Origin: Anabaena sp. UHCC 0187
GTDB lineage: Bacteria > Cyanobacteriota > Cyanobacteriia > Cyanobacteriales > Nostocaceae
Assembly (NCBI RefSeq): GCF_009712035.1
Contig: NZ_VILB01000011.1
Span: forward strand, 293,872 to 357,871
DNA length: 64,000 bases
Direction of reading: 5' to 3'
Made by a program: the position numbers and the translations under genes. The notes beneath the pieces are model-generated. The model searched no databases and was not told the DNA's origin. It saw nothing but the letters and a program-made list of their open reading frames with translations. Shown piece after piece: positions 1 through 8,959 of this stretch; within the stretch, counting starts at the first letter, position 1, and each line of letters begins with the position of its first letter.

Positions 1-1
1 C

Positions 2-1324
2 TTAAGATGGCTTATACAAAACTTCATTGCGATTAGCCGCACCAAGATTTGGTAAGGAATTATCTAAATGAGGAATAAGGGTAGCAGGAATGTCAGTAGA
101 TACTTCTAATTCTTTTTCTAAATGTTGGAGAAGTTTATCTTGTTGATCCCGAAAAGCCGATATATTTCCACCACGATTGATGATTGTAAACCAAACCAAA
201 CCGCGATCGCGTGTGGGAACAACTCCAGCTAAAGCACTAACGTCATTGAGAGTACCGGTTTTCATCACGGTTGCTTTTGGCATATGTCGAGAATGTATTG
301 TTCCTCGGTTGTCTAGTCCAGAGGTAGGAAATAAATCAGCTAAAGTCAACTGATAGGAACTAGCTTCCCGTTGCAATGCCATGAACATAGCACAAACTGC
401 TCTGGGAGAAATCCGATTTTCCTTACCTAAACCAGAACCATTAATCAGGAGAATTTCTGACTTTGAGACTCTAGCAAGTTGCGCTGCTGATGTGCTAACT
501 ACATCTGCTCCTCCCACAGACTCGGCTAACATTTCTGCAATATCATTATTACTAAAAACATTCATTTCCTTAATGAGTTTTTGTAAAGGTAAGGAAAGAT
601 GACGTACTAGTAAAGTTTGTCCTACTTTCGGTTGGGCTTCTACTTTGATATTACCAGTAATAATCACTTGGGGTTTAGGTGTTCCCTTGGGCATCACTGA
701 GTATTGGAAAATCACAGAACGAGACCAAGTTTTATGATTCAATGCTTGTTTGAGTAATTGACCGGCAAGCAGGGGATGACGTTGGAAATTCATGGCAAAA
801 GCCCCAGTAATCACCAAATTTCCCTTTACTTGTTTAATACCCATTTTATTCAGAGTATTTCCCAGAGCGATCGCTTCCTCCCCCACAAACATGGGATCAC
901 CGCTACCAGTAATTACTAAATCACCCTGTACTACCCCATTTACCAACGGTCCGGTGCTACTAACTAAAGTCTCAAACTGGTGATTTGGTCCCCAAGCTTT
1001 AAAAGCCACTAATGAAGTAGCAACTTTAGTTAAGGAAGCAGCGGGTAAAGGTACAGTACCTTGATGATTAGCCATCAGCATTGGTCCCGACTGTAACCAA
1101 ATACCTTGAGAGGACATGAGATTTTGGTCAATTAATTTTGACGTGATTAAACCCTTGAGATATTCTTGGACTGTAATAGCTCCGGCTGGGCTGGGATCAG
1201 GGACAAGAATAAAGCTAGGGCTACCTTGCCAAGCCAATACACTCAAGGCTTCTAAAGGTTGAATCTGCGCCTTAGCCATTTCTAGCCATAGAGAAAACAA
1301 ACCTGATCCTAATAATTCCAGCAT
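2..1324 (-). CDS. dacB: D-alanyl-D-alanine carboxypeptidase/endopeptidase, PBP4 type (peptidase S13)
   Basis: Low-molecular-weight penicillin-binding protein that trims or cleaves peptidoglycan stem peptides in the periplasm. All three active-site motifs of the penicillin-binding serine enzymes are visible: SLTK at residues 97-100 (nucleophile Ser and general-base Lys), SNN at 258-260, and KTG at 355-357. The 440 residues suit the S13 (DacB) family, which carries an insertion between the first two motifs. The N-terminus contains a hydrophobic stretch but no clean signal peptide. The gene is complete: its TAA lies at the very edge of the window (bases 2-4). It stands alone, about 300 bases upstream of the LOG-family gene on the same strand. 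The family assignment is firm; the symbol is by analogy. Confidence 0.9.
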   Translation of the reverse strand: MLELLGSGLFSLWLEMAKAQIQPLEALSVLAWQGSPSFILVPDPSPAGAITVQEYLKGLITSKLIDQNLMSSQGIWLQSGPMLMANHQGTVPLPAASLTKVATSLVAFKAWGPNHQFETLVSSTGPLVNGVVQGDLVITGSGDPMFVGEEAIALGNTLNKMGIKQVKGNLVITGAFAMNFQRHPLLAGQLLKQALNHKTWSRSVIFQYSVMPKGTPKPQVIITGNIKVEAQPKVGQTLLVRHLSLPLQKLIKEMNVFSNNDIAEMLAESVGGADVVSTSAAQLARVSKSEILLINGSGLGKENRISPRAVCAMFMALQREASSYQLTLADLFPTSGLDNRGTIHSRHMPKATVMKTGTLNDVSALAGVVPTRDRGLVWFTIINRGGNISAFRDQQDKLLQHLEKELEVSTDIPATLIPHLDNSLPNLGAANRNEVLYKPS

Positions 1325-1554
1325 AGTTAAATTCCTCTATTGGTTAATTGGTAAGAGTTTTCTTTAATTTTATAAACTTAAGTCATGGGGTGAGGCTATT
1401 TTGGATTTTCAGTGCCTCTTTTCCTAGCAACTTCTACTAATATACGCGCCTGATTATATTTATCAGTATTGAGTTATAATAACTAGTATTTTACACATTT
1501 ATTAAGTAGAGATAATTACATTACTTGCAGATGGATTAGGGATGATTTATTAGT

Positions 1555-1591
1555 AATACCCCTGCCTAGAAAACCTTGAGGTAGGGGTATT
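1555..1591 (-). terminator. Hairpin downstream of the LOG-family gene
   Basis: AATACCCCTGCCT at 1555-1567 pairs with AGGTAGGGGTATT at 1579-1591, giving a 13-bp stem with one G-T wobble, 34 bases after the stop of the minus-strand LOG gene. There is no clear U-run, so it may be a transcript-end stabiliser rather than a classic intrinsic terminator. Nothing else was recognised between 1325 and 1624. Confidence 0.5.
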
Positions 1592-1624
1592 ACAGCGATT
1601 TGATTATCAATGGATTAGGATAGT

Positions 1625-2719
1625 TTACTTCCTTTCAGGATGTGCTGCTTCCTCTGGAGTAGGAATACCCACTTGATTAATTACCCTAATCATTTGATAC
1701 AACCGTCCTAAATCTCGTTGATTGAAATATAAAACTAAGCGGGGTAAATCAGATGTTTCATCTTGCCCTTCTTGCGGTAATGATGGGCTTTTGGCAATTT
1801 TACCAGTCACCAGAATATCACTAAAGTCAGTATTAAGTGATTCCACTTGAGCATCTGATAAATCTTCTCTTAACCGGATAACTAACTGATCACCAACATA
1901 ACGACTAGAATGATAAACTTGGTAAAAACTAGTAATAGCATTACAAGCAACTTCTAGATTATCTGTAATCGTATATAAACTAGGATCATCCGGACTAACA
2001 AGCCCCGTTTTTACCAATTGCTCATCAATATATTGACTCCAAGAACGCCAATAATCACCTCCTGGTTGATCAATTAATACTAAAGGAACTGGACCAAATT
2101 TACCTGTTTGGCTTAATGTCATACATTCAAAAGCCTCATCTTGAGTGCCAAAACCACCAGGAAATAAAGCCACAGCATCACTTTCTTTCAGGAGAAATAA
2201 TTTGCGAGTGAAGAAATATTTGAAGTTAATTAGTTTAGCATCACCTTCAATAATCGGGTTAGCTTGTTGCTCAAAAGGTAACTGAATATTTAAACCAAAA
2301 GAATTGTCTCTGCCAGCACCTTCCTGACCAGCTTGCATAATACCACCACCACCACCTGTCATAATCATAAATCCTAGTTCAGAAACAGCGCGGCTAAATG
2401 CAACTGCCATTTGGTAGGCTGGGGTATCTGGTGCTAGACGTGCAGAACCAAAAATAGTAATTTTCCGAACATGACGGTAATCATAAAACAACTGGAAACC
2501 ACGTTCCATATCTGCTAAAGCCGCAGATAATATTTTCCAATCAAGACGTTCAATTTCACTATCAGCAAGATGCAAAATTGTCGTAAGTGACTGCTGAATA
2601 AATTGCTGATGTTTTAGTGTCGGTAAACGATCTATTAATTCAGCAAGATCGGCTTTGAGAGAATCTAATGTGCAAGAAGACGCTTCAGAGGTCATGGGTA
2701 CTGCCGAAATAATTGGCAT
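1625..2719 (-). CDS. LOG-family (TIGR00730-like) Rossmann-fold protein
   Basis: Member of the LOG/'lysine decarboxylase-like' fold, whose characterised members release cytokinin bases from nucleotide monophosphates. Two family signatures are visible: a glycine-rich nucleotide-binding loop GGGGGIMQAG at residues 122-131 and PGGFGTQDE at 187-195, matching PGGxGTxxE. At 364 residues it is much longer than plant-type LOG proteins (about 200). The extra N-terminal helical segment (residues 1-85) and C-terminal region (275-364) fit the long form seen in cyanobacteria. The substrate is not known and cytokinin activation should not be assumed. It is monocistronic by spacing. Confidence 0.85.
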   Translation of the reverse strand: MPIISAVPMTSEASSCTLDSLKADLAELIDRLPTLKHQQFIQQSLTTILHLADSEIERLDWKILSAALADMERGFQLFYDYRHVRKITIFGSARLAPDTPAYQMAVAFSRAVSELGFMIMTGGGGGIMQAGQEGAGRDNSFGLNIQLPFEQQANPIIEGDAKLINFKYFFTRKLFLLKESDAVALFPGGFGTQDEAFECMTLSQTGKFGPVPLVLIDQPGGDYWRSWSQYIDEQLVKTGLVSPDDPSLYTITDNLEVACNAITSFYQVYHSSRYVGDQLVIRLREDLSDAQVESLNTDFSDILVTGKIAKSPSLPQEGQDETSDLPRLVLYFNQRDLGRLYQMIRVINQVGIPTPEEAAHPERK

Positions 2720-2911
2720 TATATTTTAACCCAAGTTGCTAATTATTTAGTGGAGGTTAGTAATATGTAATAGGTATTTGATGACATTTTTACCTGTTTT
2801 TCTTTCTTCCCTGCCACCTAACTAGCAACTTCAGTTATTTTACACGATATTCAGTATATTGTTTGTAATTATTGCAATACAGGCTTCTCGGTAAATAAGC
2901 TTGATTTGACT

Positions 2912-3080
2912 ATTGACACTCTCCGCTCTAAAGAGACGGAGATTCTTAAAACATCGCTGTTTTAATATCCTGATTTCTCAGGTTCCCAGGCTCAACACGT
3001 TTGCCCTTTGGGCGTGCTGATCTCTCCTCAAGGTTTTTCGAGCGTAGACTTTCCCCCAGTCCAGGGGTAGGTTTTTAAAT
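2912..3080 (-). mobile_element. Remnant of an IS200/IS605-type right end (omega-RNA-like), no transposase
   Basis: The sequence resembles the right ends of cyanobacterial IS605/TnpB elements as I remember them. On the plus strand it begins TTGACACTCTCCGC and forms an imperfect palindrome (CTCCG..CGGAG, 2921-2941). It continues with a block containing TTTGCCCTTTGGGCGTGCTGA and ends in a CCCAGTCCAGGGGTAGG-type segment (about 3055-3072). Read on the minus strand this is the order expected after a tnpB gene: structured RNA, then terminal hairpin. No tnpA or tnpB reading frame remains between it and trxA. The rest of 2720-3351 is AT-rich with nothing else recognised except the possible trxA terminator. 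Boundaries are approximate. Confidence 0.55.
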
Positions 3081-3264
3081 CTTGTACTGATTAAGGTATT
3101 CTAGCATTTTTAGTGCAGTATAAATGCTGCACTAAACTTTCATCCATTGCCTGAAGTCCGAAAAATGCAACTGCGTTGCTGTTTCTCAAGGGTTTTCAGT
3201 ATTTTTCTTATAATCAGAAGGGAACTGTTTGAAAGTGGTACTGACCCCAGGCTTTTTTGTGATT

Positions 3265-3297
3265 AAAAAAAAGAGCGGGGACGCACCATTTTCGTCC
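3265..3297 (-). terminator. Possible intrinsic terminator of trxA
   Basis: On the minus strand GGACG (3293-3297) can pair with CGTCC (3279-3283), followed after a short GC-rich stretch by eight T residues (complement of 3265-3272). The stem is only five base pairs, so the call is weak. It lies 55 bases after the trxA stop. Confidence 0.35.
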
Positions 3298-3351
3298 AGT
3301 AATTTATCTTGTCATTGAATAACTCAAGAGAAGTTTGTGGTCTGGTGAGCT

Positions 3352-3675
3352 TCAAAGATACTTTTCCAAAGTATTAGCTAAAGTGGTTTTAGGTACAGCA
3401 CCCACAACCATATCTACCTTTTCTCCAGCCTTGAAAATCATTAAGGTGGGAATACTGCGAATACCATACTGACTAGCAATCTGAGGATTGTCATCAGTAT
3501 TGACTTTCACAACCTTGAGTTGTCCTTCGTACTGAGCCGCAATTTCTTCAACAACAGGGGCGACCATTCGGCATGGACCACACCAAGGGGCCCAAAAATC
3601 AACTAATACGGGAACTTCACTTTCGAGGACATCTTGCTTAAAACTTGTATCTGTAACGTTTGTCGCTGCTGACAT
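3352..3675 (-). CDS. trxA: Thioredoxin (TrxA, m-type)
   Basis: Small dithiol-disulphide oxidoreductase that reduces target proteins in the cytoplasm, itself reduced through ferredoxin- or NADPH-thioredoxin reductase. The 107-residue length is typical. The redox motif WCGPC is at residues 31-35 and the cis-proline loop (SIPT) near residue 75. The gene lies downstream of Yfr1 and the GuaB3 gene on the same strand. As I recall, this order (guaB, yfr1, trxA) is conserved in many cyanobacteria, which supports both the gene and the RNA calls. Confidence 0.97.
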   Translation of the reverse strand: MSAATNVTDTSFKQDVLESEVPVLVDFWAPWCGPCRMVAPVVEEIAAQYEGQLKVVKVNTDDNPQIASQYGIRSIPTLMIFKAGEKVDMVVGAVPKTTLANTLEKYL

Positions 3676-3794
3676 ACCTAAAAACCTTGTCTATGATATT
3701 TCTTGGGCTTGGTGAAAATTCTACCATAGCAAAAACATCCTCTTAGGGGTAAAGAATATACATTTGCAAAGAAACTAGAAAACTTATGCCCATA

Positions 3795-3868
3795 ATAAGG
3801 AACCGCCCGAACATTAGTCCGGGCGGAATGTGGTGTGAGGAGTGAACGGAAACATTCGTCTCCGCCAC
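3795..3868 (-). ncRNA. yfr1: Yfr1 small regulatory RNA
   Basis: The minus strand carries the diagnostic single-stranded motif ACTCCTCACAC (complement of 3833-3843) between two hairpins. The 5' hairpin (about 3846-3867) contains GGCGGAGAC and GTTTCCG. The 3' hairpin is a strong stem, CCGCCCG/CGGGCGG (3803-3826), followed by a U-rich tail and acting as terminator. Yfr1 is a roughly 55-75 nt cyanobacterial sRNA that base-pairs with mRNAs through this motif; outer-membrane porin mRNAs are known targets in Prochlorococcus. Its position between the GuaB3 gene and trxA is the conserved one. Ends are estimated from the structure, not mapped. Confidence 0.88.
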
Positions 3869-3957
3869 CTCTATTGTAGGCTAGATATGTAATTTTTCCA
3901 GTGATCTTTCAAGCTACTAGAAAAGTTGTCAATTGTCAGTTGTTCGTTGTCAGTTGT

Positions 3958-4013
3958 CCCCAATCCCCAATCCCCAGTCCCCAGTCCCCAATCCCCAATC
4001 CCCAATCCCCAGT
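3958..4013. repeat. Heptameric tandem repeat CCCCA(A/G)T x 8 (STRR)
   Basis: Eight consecutive copies of the 7-base unit CCCCAAT or CCCCAGT, preceded by degenerate TTGTCAGTTG repeats (about 3925-3957). Short tandemly repeated repetitive (STRR) heptamers of this type are characteristic of heterocystous cyanobacteria. The array ends four bases before the guaB3 stop codon on the minus strand. Confidence 0.95.
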
Positions 4014-4016
4014 CAC

Positions 4017-5180
4017 TTATTTACCCATACCTAACTGTTGGGCTTTTTGGTAAACTTTGCCTTCGGTTAGCAGGGAAGGAGCAATGACAACTTCAACTTG
4101 CTGCATTTCCTTAATGTTTTTAGCGCCTAAAGTTCCCATACTGGTCTTTAAAGCTCCTAAAAGATTATGAGTACCGTCATCTAAGCCCGCCGGACCTGTG
4201 AGTATTTGTTCTAGAGTTCCCGTCGTACCAACGCGAATCCGAGTCCCACGAGGTAATAGTGGGCTGGGAGTTGCCATCCCCCAGTGATAACCACGCCCAG
4301 GAGCTTCAGCGGCTCTGGCAAATGGAGAACCAATCATCACAGCGTCAGCACCACAGGCGATACATTTACAGATGTCTCCACCAGTGATTAAACCGCCGTC
4401 AGCAATGATAGGGATATATTTCCCCGTTTCCCGGTAATAATCGTCTCTAGCGGCTGTACAATCGGCGACGGCTGTAGCTTGAGGTACGCCCACACCCAGG
4501 ACTCCGCGAGAGGTACAAGCAGCACCAGGTCCAATACCCACTAATACTGCTGCTGCACCAGCTTTCATCAACTCCAAGGTGACTTCATAAGTTACGCAAT
4601 TTCCCAATGCCACAGGAATGGGCATAGAACGGCAAAATTCCGCTAAATCGAGGGGAGTAATGGATTCTGGAGAGAGGTGATCAGTAGAAACCACCGTAGC
4701 TTGGATAAAAAATAAATCTGCTCCGGCTTTAGCTACTATTTCACCATATTTGCTTGCACCTGCTGGAGTTGCGCTAACTGCGGCAATACCACCTTGTTGT
4801 TTAATTTCCTGAATACGTTTTTCAATTAATTCCGGTTTTATGGGTTCGGCATATAGTTCTTGCATCAGACTCACAAATTCATCTTTGCCGACAGAGGCAA
4901 TCCGATCTAAAATCGGTTCTGGATCGGCATAGCGAGTTTGGATACCCTCTAAATTAATTACGCCCAATGCCCCCAACTGAGACAAGCTAACAGCCATTTT
5001 TACATCCACAACCCCATCCATTGCACTGGCAATAATGGGGATTTCTCGCTCAATATTGCCAATTTTCCACTTAGTATCAGCTAAACTCGGATCGAGTGTT
5101 CTGTTACCAGGGACTAGAGCAATTTCATCAATTCCATAGGCTCGACGAGCCATTTTTCCCCGCCCAAGTTGAATTTCCAC
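4017..5180 (-). CDS. guaB3: GuaB3-family IMP dehydrogenase paralogue
   Basis: TIM-barrel protein of the IMPDH/GMP reductase superfamily. At 387 residues it lacks the CBS (Bateman) insertion of canonical GuaB. The N-terminus (GRGKMARRAYGIDEIALVPG at 6-25) is the GuaB3 form. The catalytic-cysteine loop is GPGAACTSRG with Cys at about residue 222; phosphate-binding glycine stretches (IIADGGL, about 258-264) follow. GuaB3 has been reported to have IMP dehydrogenase activity in cyanobacteria, converting IMP to XMP with NAD, so a second, CBS-containing GuaB would be expected elsewhere. It sits upstream of yfr1 and trxA. The long start is kept because MEIQLGRGK matches the family N-terminus. Confidence 0.88.
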   Translation of the reverse strand: MEIQLGRGKMARRAYGIDEIALVPGNRTLDPSLADTKWKIGNIEREIPIIASAMDGVVDVKMAVSLSQLGALGVINLEGIQTRYADPEPILDRIASVGKDEFVSLMQELYAEPIKPELIEKRIQEIKQQGGIAAVSATPAGASKYGEIVAKAGADLFFIQATVVSTDHLSPESITPLDLAEFCRSMPIPVALGNCVTYEVTLELMKAGAAAVLVGIGPGAACTSRGVLGVGVPQATAVADCTAARDDYYRETGKYIPIIADGGLITGGDICKCIACGADAVMIGSPFARAAEAPGRGYHWGMATPSPLLPRGTRIRVGTTGTLEQILTGPAGLDDGTHNLLGALKTSMGTLGAKNIKEMQQVEVVIAPSLLTEGKVYQKAQQLGMGK

Positions 5181-5243
5181 GCTTTAACTTTTCTCAAAAC
5201 TGTTTAAGCTAGGGTATCAAATTGTGGTGATATTGGGAATTGG

Positions 5244-5283
5244 GGAAATTCAAAATTTAAAATACAAAATTCAAAATTTTAGG
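5244..5283. repeat. Degenerate AAAATTC-type heptamer repeats
   Basis: AT-rich run built from variants of AAAATTC and AAAATTT between the guaB3 and ydcF-like genes. It resembles other short tandem repeats of this genome but is too degenerate to count copies confidently. Confidence 0.6.
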
Positions 5284-5320
5284 AATTTTGTCCTCATATT
5301 CCCGTTTACATATCCAAAAT

Positions 5321-5941
5321 CTATTGTTTATTTTTGACATGATTAGCACCTGTATAACCTGTAGCCACCCAAATCACTGCCCTAGCACCATCCCGAATGG
5401 ATTTTTGCATGGGTTCTGGTGAATTGTCTGAAGGAACTGATACGGGTTTAAAATTTATGCCCCGACTACCTAAAATAATTTCACCAACGATGGAAGCACG
5501 ACGCATATGAAAGTCAGATGTAATTAAATAAACACTTTTGATGCCACGAGATCGTAATTCATCTACTAAGGTAGTAAAATTAGTAACTGTGTCTACAGCT
5601 TCATAATCTAAATTTAAACGCTGGGGATCAATTCCTGCACTAGTAAATATTTTTTTTGTATACTGAGGTGGACTGCCTCCAGAAATCCAAATGGGTATAT
5701 TTGGATATTGATGAGCTAATTTGGCTGTAAACTTTTCCCTTTCTAACAAGCGACTAGAACCGCCCAACACTAATATTGCTTGTGGTTGGACAAACTGGTT
5801 TTGTACTGCTTTACACCCCCACCAGATGAATAAGGGTAGGAGACAAGCCATAACCCGCAGAGATTTACCTGTCAACAGTAGCTTATTCAATGCTCTATAG
5901 GTATGTCTATTCGGACGGGAATTTTCTTTAAAAATCAGCAC
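5321..5941 (-). CDS. YdcF/ElyC-family (DUF218) membrane-anchored protein
   Basis: DUF218 protein of 206 residues. An N-terminal hydrophobic segment (about residues 28-44, ending LFIWWGCKA) anchors it to the membrane. The DUF218 core starts with QAILVLGGSSRLLER (about 53-67) and continues with WISGGSPPQYT and a conserved VYLITSDFHMRRA segment (about 137-149). Relatives include E. coli ElyC and SanA, linked to envelope integrity, but the reaction is unknown. It is downstream of no obvious partner and appears to be a single-gene transcript. Confidence 0.82.
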   Translation of the reverse strand: MLIFKENSRPNRHTYRALNKLLLTGKSLRVMACLLPLFIWWGCKAVQNQFVQPQAILVLGGSSRLLEREKFTAKLAHQYPNIPIWISGGSPPQYTKKIFTSAGIDPQRLNLDYEAVDTVTNFTTLVDELRSRGIKSVYLITSDFHMRRASIVGEIILGSRGINFKPVSVPSDNSPEPMQKSIRDGARAVIWVATGYTGANHVKNKQ

Positions 5942-6217
5942 AATGACGGAGGATGATGATGGTTAATATCAGTTTTTGCAAAGTCTGCCTAAAAAGAAGT
6001 TGGTAACTTTACAATCATTGTAATTGCTGCCATATCCTAAACTATATTAGGAAATTAATCAAAGGTGTCTCACCACTCATTTACAGAATAATTTTGAGAT
6101 GTACATACAAGACCTAACACGCCCAAAAATTTGAGCTAGTGTAATTTATTGCTAAATAATTTGGTAAAGTCTAAATTAGTAGATGCCCTCTAAAATTATG
6201 TGTATTGCCGTACTATC

Positions 6218-6430
6218 ATGGAAAATCAACATGGCTACACCACCCAGGCTATCGGATTTTTGTTGAAGCTATTATTTTTTTCGGCTTTGCTATCAGTATT
6301 CATTAAGTATGCTAGTCCATTTTTTTGGATTCCGGCAACGGTGACAAATGTGCTAATTATGGTTTTATCACCAACCTTGATTATGGCAACTGTTCTACTA
6401 TGGCGAGTACCAAGGCAAAAACGAAATTAA
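6218..6430 (+). CDS. Small two-helix membrane protein, unknown function
   Basis: A 70-residue protein starting MENQHGYTTQ. Two hydrophobic helices are visible (about residues 11-32 and 36-58), followed by a basic tail (RVPRQKRN). An in-frame GTG at 6200 would add six residues; the ATG is preferred. It lies 89 bases before the AI-2E-family gene on the same strand, so the two could be cotranscribed. I do not recognise the family. The helix pattern and basic C-terminus support a real membrane protein with the tail inside. Confidence 0.6.
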   Translation: MENQHGYTTQAIGFLLKLLFFSALLSVFIKYASPFFWIPATVTNVLIMVLSPTLIMATVLLWRVPRQKRN

Positions 6431-6519
6431 CACAAAAAATATAGGCAGTGTTCCTAAAATCGGCTAACCTAAGTGCATTATCAAAAATATTGCATCTTAC
6501 CAAGCTGGGAGTCTTGCTT

Positions 6520-7605
6520 GTGAACCTTGGTCAATGGATAGGTTTAATTGCCTTAGTTATATCTTTATATATATTATGGCAGCTTCGTGACGTTTTACTA
6601 CTAATATTTGCTGCTGTTGTATTAGCGACGACTTTAAATCGTCTAGCACGTCGCTTCCAAAGTTTAGGAATAAAACGGGGATTAGCAGTTTTATTAGCTG
6701 TGGGGATTTTCTTTGGGGGTGTTGTCTGTTTTTTCTGGTTGATTGTACCACCGTTTGTCCAGCAATTTCATGAACTAACTTATAGAGTTCCCCAAGGATT
6801 TGGGCGTTTTAATAGTTGGATTGATCTGCAAAGAACTAATATTCCTCCGCAATTGTTGCCCTACATACCGGATCTAAATAGTTTAATTGAACAAGCACAA
6901 CCGCTATTTAATCGCCTATTAGGTAACTCTTTTGCTTTTGTTTCTGGATCGTTAGAGGTTGTTCTCAAAATTTTATTAGTCCTGGTTTTAACAGGAATGT
7001 TTTTAGTTAATCCTGATGCTTATCAAAAAGTATTTGTTCGCATATTTCCCTCCTTTTATCGGCGGCGGGTAGTGGGGATTTTAGATCAATGCGAAGTTTC
7101 CTTGGAGGGGTGGGTGACAGGTGCTTCGATTGGTGTTTTGGTAGTCGGACTGATGAGTTTGGTAGGCTTATCAATTTTAAGTGTAAAAGCAGCACTAGCT
7201 TTGGGCGTATTAGCAGGATTTATGAATTTAATCCCTAATTTGGGTCCAACTATGAGTGTAGTACCAGCAATGGCGATCGCTCTTTTGGATAATCCCTGGA
7301 AAGCCCTGGCTGTGTTTATTCTCTACTTTTTTATTCAACAGGCTGAGAGTAATTTCATCACACCTGTAGTTATGGCCCATCAAGTATCTTTACTACCAGC
7401 AGTCACCCTAATTTCTCAATTATTTTTTGTGACATTTTTTGGATTTTTAGGCTTATTTTTGGCACTTCCCCTCACCGTTGTTGCGAAAATTTGGGTACAA
7501 GAAGTGTTGATTAAAGATGTGTTAGATCAATGGGATAATCATGATAAAAATAATCCTGAGTTAGTGATAGTTGAGGAATATCGAGATGTCAATAATGAAG
7601 TTTAG
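6520..7605 (+). CDS. AI-2E family transporter (PerM/YdiK/TqsA-like)
   Basis: Polytopic inner-membrane protein of the UPF0118/AI-2E exporter family, whose members export autoinducer-2 or exchange Na+/H+; the substrate here is unknown. Family features are visible: an N-terminal helix pair, an amphipathic region after LIVPPFVQQ, and a C-terminal block with NLIPNLGP and the helices around PWKALAVFILYF and HQVSLLPA. The frame opens at a GTG at 6448. The GTG at 6520 has a good GGGAG eight bases upstream and gives the usual N-terminus (MNLGQWIGL), so it is chosen; the length is then 361 residues. Confidence 0.85.
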   Translation: MNLGQWIGLIALVISLYILWQLRDVLLLIFAAVVLATTLNRLARRFQSLGIKRGLAVLLAVGIFFGGVVCFFWLIVPPFVQQFHELTYRVPQGFGRFNSWIDLQRTNIPPQLLPYIPDLNSLIEQAQPLFNRLLGNSFAFVSGSLEVVLKILLVLVLTGMFLVNPDAYQKVFVRIFPSFYRRRVVGILDQCEVSLEGWVTGASIGVLVVGLMSLVGLSILSVKAALALGVLAGFMNLIPNLGPTMSVVPAMAIALLDNPWKALAVFILYFFIQQAESNFITPVVMAHQVSLLPAVTLISQLFFVTFFGFLGLFLALPLTVVAKIWVQEVLIKDVLDQWDNHDKNNPELVIVEEYRDVNNEV

Positions 7606-7665
7606 GAGTTGAGGAAAGGAATTTTCTTCTTTCTCCTTTCTCCTGACTCGGTGACTTCTGCTATA

Positions 7666-8784
7666 TCAACCAAAAGCGGGAATTAGCCGTTTTAAGGCCC
7701 GACCAGCGACATCACCATAACGCAATTCACCACAGAGGATTTTACCCATAATTTGAGTGCTAGAGGGACGTTTCACACCAACTTTGTAGCCAATACCAGG
7801 GAAGCGGTAAAATGCTCCTGCTAGTTTTTGCGCCCAAGCCATCTCAGTTCCCCATTGTTCGTTAATGGCATCGCTGTATTTTTCTAAGGCATTAATATCA
7901 CCAGTTAAAGCATCGTTAATAAACCCTGCGGCGAGAACACCGCTAAAAATCGAGGGACGAATACCTTCGGCCGTAAAGGGGTCAACTAGACAAGCGGCTT
8001 CTCCAGCTAAAACTGCGTTTTGAGTGTGCAGTTTTTGGTTGCCGTCCCAAATACACAGGGGATAACCGTATTGTTTACTATTTTTAATATCTAAATTAAA
8101 AGATTTAGCATATTCATCTAAAATTTTCTTAAAGTCTTGGGGTTCGCCACCAATAAAAGTGCCGACTCCGATAGAATAACAATCATCTTTGGGGAAGTTC
8201 CAAATATAGCCGTTTTTGACTAGACCAAATTCAAAGTGAATTGTGGTTTTTTTTTCGATAATTGCGGGAATTTCTGCTTCTAATGCTCCGGCTAATCGGC
8301 GTTTGCGTTCTTTAAAACCTAGCCATTTAGCCATAGAACCTTTTGCACCGTCCGCAGCGATGAGGTAGCGACCTGTGACTGATCCATTAGCTGTATTTAC
8401 TTGCCAATAATCACTTTTAAATTCGATCCCTGTAACTTCGGTTTTGTCTCGTAGTTCAGCCCCTTGATTTTGAGCTTGCTGGATCAGGAAATGATCAAAA
8501 ATATCCCGTCGCACCATCCAAACTGGTTCTTTGGTGTCAATTTTTGCTTCTACGGGATCGCCTAATTTCCAAGTAAAGCGCAAAGAGTCAGCTTTGACGG
8601 AAATGGCAGGGCTAAAGTCAAAGTCGAACCATTGAGCTATAGCTGGTGACACGCCACCGCCACAAGGCTTATATCTGGGCAAGGATTCTTTTTCTAAGAC
8701 TAAGACTGAGCGCCCTTTTTTGGCTAGATGATATGCTGCTGTTCCACCTGCTGGGCCAGCACCGACAATGATGCAGTCGTACAT
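7666..8784 (-). CDS. Geranylgeranyl reductase family FAD-dependent oxidoreductase
   Basis: Flavoprotein of 372 residues. It has an N-terminal dinucleotide-binding motif VGAGPAGGTAAYHL (about 7-20), the family signature KPCGGG (about 40-45), and a second FAD-contacting block near AGEAACLVDPFTAEGIRPS (about 266-284). Family members reduce isoprenoid double bonds, as in geranylgeranyl-chlorophyll to phytyl-chlorophyll, or archaeal lipids. The sequence differs from ChlP at the N-terminus and is shorter than ChlP (about 405 residues), so it is probably the second cyanobacterial paralogue of unknown substrate. It ends tail-to-tail with the AI-2E-family gene, 60 bases apart. Confidence 0.85.
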   Translation of the reverse strand: MYDCIIVGAGPAGGTAAYHLAKKGRSVLVLEKESLPRYKPCGGGVSPAIAQWFDFDFSPAISVKADSLRFTWKLGDPVEAKIDTKEPVWMVRRDIFDHFLIQQAQNQGAELRDKTEVTGIEFKSDYWQVNTANGSVTGRYLIAADGAKGSMAKWLGFKERKRRLAGALEAEIPAIIEKKTTIHFEFGLVKNGYIWNFPKDDCYSIGVGTFIGGEPQDFKKILDEYAKSFNLDIKNSKQYGYPLCIWDGNQKLHTQNAVLAGEAACLVDPFTAEGIRPSIFSGVLAAGFINDALTGDINALEKYSDAINEQWGTEMAWAQKLAGAFYRFPGIGYKVGVKRPSSTQIMGKILCGELRYGDVAGRALKRLIPAFG

Positions 8785-8919
8785 AATGACTAATTTTTGG
8801 CTTTTTATATTAACTTAGCTGATTTTTTAGTATATACAAGGGGTGATAATTTTTATAACTTTTTAGTGAATACAGGCGCAGGGAAGAGGGAAAGCGGGGA
8901 GACAGAGAGAAATAATTAT

Positions 8920-8954
8920 CCTCTTGCCTCTTGCCTTTTACCTCTTGCCTTTTA
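8920..8954. repeat. CCTCTTG/CCTTTTA heptamer repeat (STRR)
   Basis: Five adjoining 7-base units, CCTCTTG and CCTTTTA variants, just downstream of frr on the minus strand. Same class as the CCCCA(A/G)T array at about 4 kb. Confidence 0.8.
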
Positions 8955-8959
8955 CTAAC

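Noticed and set aside
3958-4013. CRISPR-like tandem array
   Set aside because: The unit is seven bases with no spacers; it is an STRR array, not CRISPR.
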